Part shown: positions 10,235-20,976 of the stretch, piece after piece
Position numbering within the stretch: position 1 is the stretch's first letter
Layout: every line of letters starts with the position of its first letter
Source: Auriscalpium vulgare
Taxonomy: Eukaryota > Basidiomycota > Agaricomycetes > Russulales > Auriscalpiaceae
DNA length: 64,000 nt
Reading direction: 5' to 3'
NCBI GenBank assembly: GCA_019915015.1
Contig: JAHBBC010000010.1
Location: 186,001 to 250,000 of the forward strand
The notes under the pieces: model-generated
Seen by the model: only the letters and a program-made list of their open reading frames with translations
The model's database searches: none
Told to the model about the DNA's origin: nothing
Position numbers and translations under genes: made by a program

Positions 10235-11048
10235 ATTATCACATACCCCACCACGCAACGTATATTGACATGACCCAAGCAGTGCACGACCATCTTACGA
10301 TCACGTACCCTAACGACCACTTACGAACATCACCGCTCGCATGTACCCCGCACGTAGCACGTACCTACTATCATTAATGACAAACTCGTTTGCTACTGTA
10401 AACAATGTGGCACCCTTCCCATTGCTACGCCGGCTCCTCGGAAGAGCATCGGTAGACACTCGCGGTGTAGGGAAACACATGACGGCGAAAGAGAACCAAG
10501 GTGCTCTCCCGCCCGGTAAAAAGGACAATAGCCTGCGCCCAAATATACTGACTGGAGACAGGACAGGAAAGCGCGGGTGTCCACTCACCAAGATGACTGG
10601 CAAAGTGCCACTGCAAACGGAGGCTTCTCTAGGCCTTGGGCTAGCCGTGCCGAGAGGCTGAAGTCGTACCAGTACTGCCCCGATGAGTACCGAGATGAAC
10701 CGGGGTATGGAAGATACGACATGTGCTCACCTCTGGTGGTTAGGTTAAGCCACCCGTGCCCGCTGATAGTCGCAAGCGGTGCGATGATGTCGACTGCTAC
10801 TCCCACCCCCCCCCCCCCCCCCAACACATCAACACACACAGCGTTCAGAAACGGCGTTGGTTCGAGCTTCTTGGACCGCGGAGAGGGGCCATCTCCGACC
10901 GCCGGGACCCCCTCGCATGATGCGGTTCGGGCAAATGCAGGCGGAGCTGGATTGCCAGCGCAGCGACAACTACCCGATCACGGGCGTCCTCATCGTCAGG
11001 ACTTGGGAGAACACCCAGATACAATAGGACATGTTGAAGTATATAATA
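10235..11048 (-). other. No firm gene; possible small minus-strand exons
   Basis: On the minus strand, donors at about 10735 (GTGAGCAC) and 10589 (GTGAGTGG) bracket an exon reading YWYDFSLSARLAQGLEKP, preceded by IAPLATISGHGWLNL and followed by a frame containing GAGYCPFYRAGEHLGSL. The pattern resembles an eroded membrane-protein gene, but no complete model exists. A run of 18 C sits near 10806-10823. Confidence 0.25.
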
Positions 11049-11120
11049 TGGTCAGGCCCAGAGTCGAACTGGGGACCTCCCGATAGATCTGGGATGCTGT
11101 AACCACTCAGCTACCCGACC
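11049..11120 (-). tRNA. tRNA gene or tRNA pseudogene, isotype uncertain
   Basis: The minus strand folds as a cloverleaf of 72 nt. The acceptor GGTCGGG pairs with CCTGACC (one G-T), the D stem is GCTG/CAGC, the T arm CCCAG-TTCGACT-CTGGG is perfect, and the anticodon stem TCCCA/CGGGA has one A-C mismatch. Box A and box B are present. The seven-base anticodon loop is GATCTAT, which would place TCT (Arg) at 34-36 but lacks the near-universal T33, so either the copy is degenerate or the anticodon assignment is wrong. No CCA is encoded. An LTR starts 14 bp upstream of its 5' end. Confidence 0.6.
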
Positions 11121-11134
11121 GCACAAGGCCAGGG

Positions 11135-11924
11135 TGTTCCGGATTACTCATGTATCAACAGTCCCCCGTAAGCCGGAACACCTAGAGACGGTGCCCGCTC
11201 CGGATCCTGCGGCTGAGGTAATCTCGGTTGCCACCTCTGGTCCATGTGACAGGCCTGGAGAGTTCCGGTGATAGGTTCAGGCCGCGGGCAAGCGTGTAGC
11301 GAGACGTCGCGAGACGGGGAAGCAGCATGCGAGGCGCAGGGTCGCGGGAGCGGGGGTGATGGGAACGTGGTCCGGCGACCCAGGAGCAACCGGGACTGGC
11401 GACGGAACGGATCACCGGAACGGGCTAGATCGGGAGGGCTTAGCGACGTAGGTAGAGCCACTACTTAGGGAGCTGCGCGAGACGTAGCAACCCAATCAAC
11501 CTGTGGGCGGCGCAAGCCACCCACACCCTTTACCTCACAGAAACTGTAGCCTGAGGCGCTACCAGACTTAGGAAGGCAGGACCCCACCGATGTGGGAACA
11601 GGTAGGCAGGCGGACAGGCAAGAGGGGGTGCAACGGCCCATAGGCGGACGCTTCGCACACGGGTGCGAAGCACTCGGAGGAGGATCCCGTAGAGGGCATC
11701 TCCAGGCAGGTGAGTGTTTAGTTTGGTGTTTAGGCGGTAGGAGGTGGCCCCGCACGACCGCGGGGAGGGCACGAAGCGCAACAGCGACACGAACGCCTTC
11801 CCACTCAGCAAGTCTAGTCACCCGGACTGGATCGCGACGTATAGGAGGCAGTGTTGGTGGTTGTTGTCCTGTGAGGCACTCGCCGCATGCCCCGCTAGGG
11901 TCCGTCCCGGGTGATAGCGTATCA
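11135..11924 (+). repeat. 5' LTR of gypsy element A
   Basis: Begins TGTTCCGG and ends TATCA, followed by TTT and then a TGGAGCCCACC primer-binding-type sequence that also occurs after the LTR of element B (39678). Boundaries are inferred from TG...CA and the shared primer site, because the 3' LTR of this copy is lost. The first base lies 14 bp from the mature 5' end of the adjacent tRNA-like gene. Confidence 0.6.
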
Positions 11925-11927
11925 TTT

Positions 11928-11938
11928 TGGAGCCCACC
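11928..11938 (+). promoter_or_regulatory. Primer-binding site of element A
   Basis: TGGAGCCCACC three bases after the LTR; TGG is the complement of tRNA CCA. The sequence continues CGCGAGGGG identically in element B. The primer tRNA could not be identified. Confidence 0.5.
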
Positions 11939-12014
11939 GCGAGGGGTATGGTGATGACGATCGTGTTCGAGCTTTAAAATCAGCCTCGTAGACGGCACCC
12001 GGTCGCTGATCAAC

Positions 12015-15008
12015 ATGGCGCCGAAACCCAAGATAGCCCACCTCCCAACGCGAACACAGCCGCAGAGGACCACAAGGGCGGACGCTCGCAATACGTCGCG
12101 ACAGGCGGCCATAGAGGCAGAAATCGCATCGCTATCAAGTCTGCCATCAGAAGAAGAGGATCCGCATGGACCGAACCTCAGTAGGGAGATCCGACGCGCC
12201 GGAGAGGACCCTAGGTCCCTGATCACAGGAGGGGATCGCGTCACGATCGAGGGACTAGAAGGTTTGCTTCTGAATTCTGATGGTTGCGATAGCGACCATC
12301 ACACACGGCATGATCCGGAGGGGGAATGCTCGAGGAACGAACGGGTCAGTCCGGGATGGGGACGGGCCGTTTCCTGACAAGATAGGACTTCGCGAAACGT
12401 CGCGGAAGCTAGCAACAATCCCCAAGAAGCTCTATCAAGCCGTTCGAACCCCAGCAACCCAAAGTCGCCAACACAGTCAGGAATGAGCACACAGCAACAA
12501 GGAACAGGAACGGGTGGAGGAGGCGGCGGCGGAGGCGGCGGCGGTGGAGGAGGGGGAGGCGGCGGACAACAGGCAATACCGCCTCAGCCCAACGTCGCGC
12601 CAGTCGCAATGCCTACCCGCGGGGACCGCAACGCACCGTCTTTCAATCAGAAAGCCCACGAGTTACCGCGTTACTTCGACGAGCTGAACCATCTCTTTGC
12701 CCGGGCTCAACTAGCGGATGATACGGCGAAGAAGGGCCACGCAGTGCGTTACCTAGACGTCGCGACGGCTGAGGAGTGGGAAGCGAGGCCGGAGTTTAAG
12801 GATCCCACCAAGACCTACCAAGACTTTCAGGACACCATTGTTAAACTGTACCCGGGAGCCGATGAGGACCGCAAGTATACCATCGCGGACATGGACGCGC
12901 TCGTAGGCAGTCGGTACCGTCTGGGCATTGCGTCCGGCGGCGAGCTCAGCGAATTCTATCGGCAGTTCTTCGCGATCACCGACTTCCTGGTTAAGAAAAG
13001 CAGGATCTCGACCCGTGAGCGCGATATCGCGTTCCTTCGCGCTTTCCAGGACAGCCTCATGAACAGGGTGGCGACGAGACTGCAGATCAAATTGCCGGAC
13101 CACGATAAAGAAACACCGTACCCCATGGCCGACGTACTAGAGGCAGGAGAGTACGAGCTGAGGGCCACTCCCTCAATCGTACCAGCGGTCAGCGCAGGAC
13201 CGGCAGTGGCGGTTGCAACGACGGAGCCTGTAATCAAAATAGAACAGTTTCAAGAAGCAATCAAAGCCGCGGTCGCCGAACAGTTCGCGCGGATGCTCGT
13301 CAACCAGGGGAACGGCGGAGGTCAGAGGGGTTATGGGGGTACCTCGGGAACTCAACAGCCGCGCGCCACGCAAGGAAATCAAGGCGGACAGGGGGGGCCG
13401 TCAGGATGCCTTTTCTGCGGCCAAACGGGGCACTTCGTCAGGGAATGTATGGTGGTCCAGGACTACATCGCGACGGGTCGCGTATCTAGGGACCACAACA
13501 ACCGGGTCGTTCTGAAGGGTGGAGGACTTATCCCGCTAGGAGAAGGCCCGCTGAAGCAGCGTGTGGATGCGTACTACGCCGGGAATCAACACGGACAGTC
13601 AGAAGCCATGATGCTGACGACGATGGACTACGAGCCGGTGCCGGCCAAAGTGCAGACGGTCGCCGGCCTAATCCAACTGACGCCGCAATTGACCGACGAA
13701 GACAGAATGACGGAGCTCCAGCAGGAGATGGCAGTACTCCTGACAGCCCGAGCGGAAAGGCAAGCTCAGAAGGAACGCCGGCAGGCCGCACTGGACGCGG
13801 GCGAGTTTCCCCAGGCAATAGGGCTGCTGCCTGGCGAGCGCGAAAGATCGCGACGAATCCCAGAGGTGGTCATCCCAAAGAGGAAGCCGTTTACGCAAGC
13901 CAAGAAGCAGGTTTCCTTCGAGCCGGAGGCAGTCGACCGACCAGGGGAGACTGGGGATAGCGCAGACAAACAAAGGCAGGCCGACGAGGACACCACAGCG
14001 GGTGAGGAGCCGTTAACACCTCCGATCCATCCTTTCGCGAAGGTGCCCGACGCGACGTACATAGGGCCGGCAAGTTACCAACGGAGCGCGGGGCAGCGCA
14101 AGGCGAACCCAGCATACAATAAGGTCGCCCCGGTCCGCGACCCCGTAATAGCAAATAAGGTTTATGAGAGGGCCATGAATGCGGAGGTCACCTTGACACA
14201 GAGGGAGCTCATGTCCATTGCCCCGGAAGTACGCGCTCAAGTTCGCAACGTGGTGACCCCTAAGCGGGTCCCAAACGAGGCAAGAGTACCAGTAGTCCAG
14301 GCGATGGTGGAAAGCGAACCAGAGCTCTTTCCGTTCGACTTTGACCAGGACGAAGGGGCAGGAGAGGACGAGAAGGTGGTGAGGGGATTCGCGGACCATA
14401 TGCCCGAAACCTTTCTGCAAGCCCTAGGACACCAGCCAACGGAGTTGCCCGAGGGGACGCGTGTAGGAGAAGTCATTGTGGAGGTTCTGATGGGAGATCT
14501 AGGAGAAGCAGGAGACGGGGAACCAGACCCTGAGCCGTTGGAAGTCGCCAAGGAATCGCTGGCCCTCCGTTCGATTTTGCCACTAGTCGACAACCAAGCG
14601 CACATCGAGGCAGTCGTGGATCCCGGGTCGCAGATTATTTCCATGTCCGAGGACGTATGCCATTACCTCGGGCTGCATTACGATCCGAACGTTCGCCTGG
14701 ATATGATATCGGCCAACAAAAGTCGCGATAGGTCGCTAGGCCTGGCTAGAAACGTCCCGATGAAGATTGGGGGTATAACGCTGTACGTACAGGTGCATAT
14801 CATCCGCAACCCGGCGTACGACATGCTCCTGGGGAGGCCCTTTGACGTTCTCACGGGAAGTACCGTGCAAAACTTTGCAGACGAGAGGCAGACAATCACG
14901 ATCACGGACCCCAACACTAGAGTCATGGCGTCAATCCCCACTATTCCACGCGGCCGCAAGCGCATCTCGCGAACCCAGAAGCAGGGGGTGGAGGGTTTTC
15001 GCGACTAG
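12015..15008 (+). pseudogene. gag: Gag-protease ORF of gypsy element A, one in-frame stop
   Basis: The frame opens at 12015 with MAPKPK, like the Gag of element B (MAPKAR), meets a TGA at 12375-12377 and stays open from there to a TAG at 15006-15008. The uninterrupted part from ATG 12483 is 841 aa. It contains a long Gly run, a capsid-type region (PTRGDRNAPSFNQKAHELPR), a CX2CX4HX4C knuckle (CLFCGQTGHFVREC, about residue 309 from 12483) and a retropepsin-type segment (AVVDPGSQIISMSEDV) near the end. The internal stop probably inactivates this copy unless translation starts at 12483. Pol follows in the -1 frame. Confidence 0.8.
14993..14999 (+). promoter_or_regulatory. -1 ribosomal frameshift heptamer, element A
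   Basis: In the Gag frame the bases fall as G GGT TTT, the canonical X XXY YYZ pattern, three codons before the Gag stop. The -1 frame is open across it and continues as Pol (GFSRLEDLLEDQEEVGLVVG). Element B has G GAT TTT at the homologous place. Confidence 0.65.
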
Positions 15009-15141
15009 AGGATTTGTTGGAGGACCAGGAGGAGGTAGGGCTGGTCGTGGGGTTCGAGCCCGATAAGCCTGATACTCTTAGAATGGAATCCCTGGTGTAC
15101 CTCGAATCCTCGCCTACAATCGAAGATGTGCAGTTACGATT
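15009..15141 (+). pseudogene. pol: 5' piece of pol, element A
   Basis: In the -1 frame relative to Gag it reads LLEDQEEVGLVVG...SSPTIEDVQLRFL, matching the start of Pol in element B (SLDDQAEVALVLEF...SSSPEELRATYL). Homology stops at about 15141, where a 4.6-kb insertion begins; the rest of this pol resumes near 19706. Confidence 0.7.
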
Positions 15142-15361
15142 CCTATGAATCGTTGCTTATGTCATCCATATACAGCGTTTTTTCGACCCCATGCAACAAT
15201 CATCTGTGTCGCCTTTTTTGGAAATTCGCTCCCACGCTATGTCAACTCACGACTTGGTGTGAAATGGCCAGTGCACGCATGGCAGTACAATTACTCTTAA
15301 TCGTTGGGAGGGAGGAGGGCAGGTATCTTCTTGATTTGAAGATAGACTGAATTACAGATTA

Positions 15362-15720
15362 TCAACAAAGGCATTGTGTCAGCCATAAGGTAGATGTTGT
15401 TTGGGTTAACATGTGTCTTGTCTGAAAGAACAAGTTTGTTATGTCCTTCTTACCCCAGATCTTCTTCCCCTTTGTGGAATCAGTGAGGATATTCTCAATA
15501 CACGAAAGGGGTAAGAGTCTGGGACAGTTATGGCATTGAGCACACTGTAGTTGTTCACCTCCTGTGGGAGGGTGGTGAAGTCTGCCTTCAGGATGATAAA
15601 GGCGGGCAACACCTAGGGACTCAACAAGGGGGCAAATCCTCCCCGTGGCCACATGCTAGTTGAGGAGGGTGCACCATGCTTTGTAGTCCTTGCAAGGACA
15701 GCTGTATAATTGTGTTGCAA
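15362..15720 (-). pseudogene. Relic of another gypsy reverse transcriptase, antisense
   Basis: On the minus strand CKDYKAWCTLLN, HVATGRICPLVES, then in another frame EVNNYSVLNAITVPDSYPF, then IENILTDSTKGKKIWGKKDI and TNLFFQTRH. These are, in order, the conserved steps of the Ty3/gypsy RT N-terminus (the 'fingers' and the region before the active site). At least two frame changes and stops are present and the catalytic box is missing. It belongs to a different gypsy lineage from elements A, B and C. Confidence 0.7.
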
Positions 15721-16160
15721 TTTTCTGCATAGCATCCTTGAGTCAGATGCGGTGTCACCATAGAGGGCCAAGATTCAAGGGCTATGCATTGCATTTGGTG
15801 GACTGCTCTAGATGCTTGGGTGAGTTGGGTTAGTCATGCGGTAATGTGGCTGGCTGCGTGCGGACAGGTGATGCAACTGCATAGGGATGCTAGGGCAAAG
15901 CTGTGGTATTGACTGCGAGTGTGTGCCAGCTTGTCTAAATATATAGCGAGTTGGTGCGACCTTGGGCAAATATTGCAAGACTGTGGCAAACGTCATCTGG
16001 CAATGTGCAAGTGTGAGCGAGCGTCAGGCAAACTGCATGGAGCTACTGTGAAAACAGCTACAGAGCTAGCTGTCGTGTGAGTGGGTGAGTGAAAGTGATA
16101 GCATTGGGGATACCTGGTGAAGATAGGAGCTGCTGCATAAGCGCCGCAGTATATCAAGAG

Positions 16161-18151
16161 ACTTCAGTTCCGTGGGGCACCCTCCGGGCCCACTCGGTAT
16201 ACTCCGCGGGGACCCTGCGGAGTCCCACATGCACCCCGCAGGCGCAGACCCGCCCAGTCATTGCTGGAGCGGCTGGAGCTCGTGCGCAGCGCATGAGACG
16301 ACGCGAGATCCTTGCGGGAGCCGCCAGGACCGCGTGTGGCGGGGGCTTAGCGGCACCGTCGATGCAGCCGCCGTCCGCCCACGCAGGGGCCCTGCGCAAC
16401 CGACAGAACCCCGCGCCGCAGGAGTCGAGCGGCACTCACCATTGCTCTCCCGAGGGACTCCGCCAGGACCGGGCGGACTCCGCCCCAGGCTGCCTGCCGC
16501 TCGAGTGCCCGCCGCTGCTGTCACCGCCGTCGTTGGCACCCCGCGCACGTCCCTCAAAGCGCACCCCTACTTGTTGCCCTTGCCGCGCCTCCGTGGCCCT
16601 TGTAGCGCGCCGTGACCCCATCATCGTGTGCCCCACCCGGCCTATCAACGGGCCCGCCTGGTCCACGTCCGTGCCCCTTGTTGCCATCGTTGTGCACCAG
16701 GACTGGGCGGATACCGCCCGGTTTGCGCGCCGCTCGGGTGCTGCGGTACACCCCGCCACGGCATTGGCGGCCGCCGTTGGTGCTCCGCCTGGTTGACGCG
16801 CACGCCCCTCGTCGCCCGCAGCGCGCGCACCCTATCGCTGCCGCCATGCGCCCGTCGGCGCCGTTGTCGTCCACCCCTTGTTGCAGTCGTCGCCCGTGCC
16901 CCTCGCCGCCGCATGACCCTGTCGCCGTCGTGGTCTGCCCCTGCTCCTTGCCTGTGTTGCGTGCCATTCTGCGCCCCTGCACATTGCCCTTGCTGTGCGC
17001 TGCTCCTCGTTGTTGCTCTCATTGTACGCCCCTGGCGGTTGTCTTGGTCGTGCACCCTGTCGTCGCACACCTTTAACATCCTCGTTGTTGGCGATTTGTC
17101 GCATAGCTGAGCTGGGCACTGGTAGTGTGAGGGGGAGGCGCAAGGGTGGGGGGAAGGCGCAGGGGTTGGCAGCAGGTGGAGGCATGTGGTACAAGTCCGC
17201 TGCGTTGAACAGAGCCGCACAGTCACACGGTCATGTGTGTTTGTTGATTGCCCGTCATGGGAATCAGCCTTTGGCTACAGGAGGCTACAGCTTACAGTTT
17301 GTCAGATTCTCTCCCTCCGTCACTCGCCCTCCTGCGTCGCTTCCGCATCCTCATGCCCCCCTGACAATCGTGATTTTTGCACAGTCTTGTATGGCGCCAC
17401 ACCAGGTGCCTCCTGGCTGTGCCGCGAGGACGACACACATGGGCGCGCAGTGTGACAAGGGTGACACACAGTGAACACAACAAAGACGATGAGCACGACA
17501 TGTAGGAACACTCAGCGAATACGACGAGGGCGAGGGCGAGGAGGGCGAGGGCAATGTGCAGGGGCGCACATTGGGACAACGAGCAGAGATTTGCGTGGAG
17601 GGTGACTGCACCCGTCTCTCGAGGCGAAAACCAGGTACGCCGCCTCCCATCCCACCCCACCCCACACCCTCTACTGACCCCTGGCAGACTCCTCGCCAAC
17701 GCGCAGCTTCTTGATGTCAAGTTCTCCACGCTCAAGTCTGACAGTGTTCCCACCGCGATGCTCGAGACTTTCGTCTCTGACAAGCGCATCCCGGGCACTG
17801 CTTCGCGCCTGAGCTCACCGCTGCCAACGCCCATGCCGGAAATTCCGCTCGCGTCGCCGTGCCCCGCTCTGCCGCCAAAGCGCGGCTCGTTGTTCGCTCA
17901 ACGCATGGCACGCAGGGTCCTTGCGGGTGCGCAGGGTCCCCGCGGGGCGCAGGCGGCGGCGGCGTGGACGGTGTTTGGCCTGTCAGCTCCCGCGAGGACC
18001 TTACGACATCTCGTGCGCTGCGCGCGAGCTCCAGCCGCTCCAGCAATGGCTGGGTGCACCTGAGCCCGCGGGGTGCATGGCGTGCGGGACTCCGCAGGGT
18101 CCCCGCGGAGTACACTGAGTGGGCCCGGAGGGTCCCTCACGGAATTGAAGT
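16161..18151. mobile_element. 2-kb element with ~170-bp inverted ends
   Basis: The left end (16161, ACTTCAGTTCCGTGGGG) and right end (18151, read backwards ACTTCAATTCCGTGAGG) form imperfect inverted repeats that extend to about 16330 and 17980, through ACCCTCCGGGCCCACTC and TACTCCGCGGGGACCCTGCG. The interior is very GC-rich with overlapping ORFs on both strands but no transposase motif, so it looks non-autonomous. No convincing target duplication beyond 2 bp was seen. Confidence 0.5.
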
Positions 18152-18505
18152 AGTACGTGCATCAGAATTGTGTAAATGGTAGCCACCCACGTAGGAGGCA
18201 TATCACTATGTTCGAAGCATATCAGCGGAGCAAGGTGTATCAACATACCACTTTGCATATTGCTCACATAATCAAATGATCTGAACACAGGTGAGCAATA
18301 TAAAAATGTCTCGTACTTTGCAAATGATCCAGACTCTGGGATCCTGGCCATTGTGTTTACATGAATTTTACCTTTCTACAGATATATAATATGTATATAT
18401 TGTATTGGGGAAAGGAAAAGAAAGTGATGAGAAGAGCAAAATGTATTGTAGAGCAAGAGTCAAGATAAGGTTGGTATAGACTATACACAGCCTAACTATA
18501 CCCAC

Positions 18506-18585
18506 TGCACTGTAGTCTAATGGTTAATGCTCTTATATTGTATTGTGTAAGCAATGGGTTGTAGGTTCAATTCCCCCCCTTTGCA
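18506..18585 (+). repeat. tRNA-like sequence, likely SINE head
   Basis: A box A match (TAGTCTAATGGTTA) and a box B match (GGTTCAATTCC) are spaced as in a tRNA gene. The outer ends TGCA/TGCA pair, but the acceptor and T stems are too mismatched for a working tRNA. An AT-rich tail follows. This is the layout of a tRNA-derived SINE or a tRNA pseudogene. Confidence 0.45.
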
Positions 18586-18634
18586 CATTTTTAATAATAT
18601 AGATATTCAGCCCGGGTATTGTAGTAGCCGGGTT

Positions 18635-18692
18635 AGAGAAGCATGACGTAGTAAACCGGCTCAACCACTCGAAAACTACGTCATGCTTCTCT
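18635..18692. repeat. Perfect 18-bp hairpin
   Basis: AGAGAAGCATGACGTAGT and its exact reverse complement are separated by 22 bp. The flanks are also partly repeated (GCCGGGTT before the stem, AACCGGC in the loop). Confidence 0.6.
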
Positions 18693-18827
18693 ACACCAGC
18701 CGTGGGAACTTTTTACCAAAAATAGAAATCCAGGAGCTTCTTTTTCTGATCATAGAACAATTGGAATTATATGCATACCTGCGCTAGTTAGCTTGGAAAA
18801 CATAAAATACTCGCAGACACGAGCGTC

Positions 18828-19260
18828 TTTTGAAGCGCAAAGATGTGGAAAGACATTAGGCAGAAGCTACTTACCTAAGAATTATTGAGTTAGACAGGTG
18901 GGACAACGCAACTATCTATTTCCTTTTGTGACTTTCCTGATGTGCACTTTTTGACCTGACTGGTTAGAGAAAGAAACGATTGAAAGTAGTTGTAACACAG
19001 GAAGCTTCTTTCATTCAACTGATTGAAGAAGTTAGAGCCAACAGCAAAACTACATGCAGTACTAGTATTATTTGAAGTGCAAAGAGCCTGCAACGCTTAG
19101 GGCAGGACCTGCTTAGCTAAGAATTACTGAAAAAGGCAGTTGGGACGACGCGACTTGACCGTGGGATCTATTTCCTAAAGCGACTTATAATGTGTTCGCA
19201 TTTTGGCCTGACCTGTTGGAGAAAGAAACGATTAAGAGTAATCGTAACTTTACCCCTCCT
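18828..19260. repeat. Diverged tandem duplication, 243-bp period
   Basis: TTTGAAGCGCAAAG at 18828 recurs as TTTGAAGTGCAAAG at 19071. Both copies continue with CTAAGAATTA, GGGACAACGC/GGGACGACGC and GAGAAAGAAACGATT. No ORF of note. Confidence 0.55.
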
Positions 19261-19705
19261 CATTAAATTTGCTCCACACAATATACACAAATGATTGCCT
19301 AAATACACTGATTACTAGGCCATGCAACATATACAGAAGTTGCAGAACAGTGATGTTGCGACAACTGAGACGCACCAGACAACACAGGCAGAAATACGAT
19401 GATGTCACTCGGGGGTTTTAAATTACAATTAGAGCCCGAAATGATGTCATCACTCTTGATTTCACAACAACCACCTCAGGTGCAGCTGCACACCCAACTT
19501 ATGTAAATTTTAATGCCCTCCAGTGTACAGTATTGCCCACCATGACTTAAATTTGGTACCAGGGCCACTCCCAGTCGTGTTTTGGTGTCTAGTACATACT
19601 GTCTCAAGACTATTATTTATGTATATATTTGATTATGTAACCAGAAACCCCCTCAGAGCGGAATCGTACTGCCGCGCTACCCGTCGGCCCACTCCCAGCA
19701 AGTCA

Positions 19706-20592
19706 GCTTATTTGTCAGTGTGTGACCTACCGGAGGAATACGCGGGAGTGTTCGCGAAGCGAGCGGAAGAAGGAGAGGAAGAGGAGGAACGAGCAAGAGC
19801 AGGGACATTTATTTGGACGGCGGCAGACTGGGGAGACGGCGAGAGTGGGAGAGAAAGAGAGGAGGAAACGGACAGAGGTGAGCTACAGCCGACCGCGATG
19901 CAGCGCGAAGTCTTTGCGGCCACAAAGAAGCGTTACAAGCCAGCACACCTCAAGGTAAAGCCCATTCGTACGGACCTGCCGGAGCACTTCCGGATCCTCA
20001 GAGAGATCAGAGGGGACCCCCTGGCAGATATGCCGCCGCTCCCAGAGAAGCCACCGGACTTCGTACCCACGGGGAGGTACACCGCGGAACGTCGCGAACA
20101 ATTTGACCGAGTCCACGACGGAGATTTCCTATGGCCGGAAGAAAGGAAGCTCATGCATGCGTTTATGTGCGCACAAAACGAAGCATTTGCCTGGGACGAC
20201 TCGGAGCGGGGGCGCTTCCGAGAAGACTTCTTCCCCCCCGTCACAATACCAGTAGTTCCGCATCGGCCGTGGGTTCAGCGAAATATTCCGATTCCGCCAG
20301 GGATATACGACAAGGTCATGGCGCTCATCAAGACCAAGATCGCCGCGGGCGTCTACGAGGACTCAAACTCGCCGTACCGCTCTAGGTGGTTCTGTGTGGT
20401 TAAGAAGGACGGGACCAGCCTCCGTATAGTCCATAGTCTGGAACCCCTGAATGCGGTGACCATCGCGCACTCAGGAGTACCCCCCTTCCCAGATCATTTG
20501 GCAGAGCAGTTTGCGGGGCCGCCGTGCGGGGGAATTCTGGACCTCTACGTGGGCTATGACGAAAGGAGACTAGATGAAGCCTCAAGGGACCT
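19706..20592 (+). pseudogene. pol: Second piece of pol, element A, truncated in RT
   Basis: Continues Pol from AYLSVCDLPEEY through KKRYKPAHLKVKPIRTDLPE, RRWVQRNIPIPPGIYD-type residues, RSRWFCVVKKDGTSLRIVHS and LDLYVGYDER. It matches element B residue for residue until RDL at about 20592. There the homology ends just before the FQTPYGALRL segment, so the catalytic FIDD box, RNase H and integrase are absent. An acidic, Arg/Glu-rich insert (EEGEEEEERARAG) replaces a different linker in B. Confidence 0.75.
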
Positions 20593-20976
20593 CCATCTGC
20601 AAACCCCCTCTATACTAATTAGGTCTGCATTATATCTTATTAGCACTAATATGGATTAGCATTAGATTAGGGTAACCCTCCTCTAATTGCTGCATAATTG
20701 CACCTTAATTTCACACAGTTGGGACAACAAGGACATGTCTAATTTGGCTCTAATAAGTACATATCTATGCTAATATAGGAATGCGCGATGAGGCCATGTT
20801 GCTGCGAATTAGACACATATAAGCAAGCCGTTGCTATCACCCGGACTAGTTCAGGCTGAGTAATTAGTCTTATGTCAAATAGTTCATGCGATACCGAACT
20901 ACTTCAATATGACTATCAGTTAATATACTTCTACACCGCAGAATCCAAATAGTTTGATAGCGCGTCAGTCACCAAT
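20593..20976. other. AT-rich stretch, no gene
   Basis: Rich in TTAG/CTAAT words (TGGATTAGCATTAGATTAGG near 20650). Toward its right end appear TAGTTCA/GAACTA words that lead into the tandem repeat. Confidence 0.4.

Larger units (their letters stand above)
15142..19705. mobile_element. 4.6-kb composite insertion splitting pol of element A
   Basis: Pol of element A is colinear with element B up to RFL (15141) and again from AYLSVCDLPEEY (19706). Everything between is foreign. It contains an antisense gypsy RT relic, a 2-kb element with long inverted ends, a tRNA-like SINE head, a hairpin and a 243-bp duplication (listed separately). No clean target duplication was found at the outer borders, so it is probably the sum of several events. 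Confidence 0.6.

Noticed and set aside
10800..10825. Poly-C run as a functional element
   Set aside because: A homopolymer of this kind is common in such DNA and error-prone in sequencing; nothing links it to a gene.
16560..17110. Long ORFs on both strands in the GC-rich interior
   Set aside because: Composition-driven: overlapping open frames on both strands, no motif, rich in Arg, Ala, Pro and Cys from CG/TG repeats.
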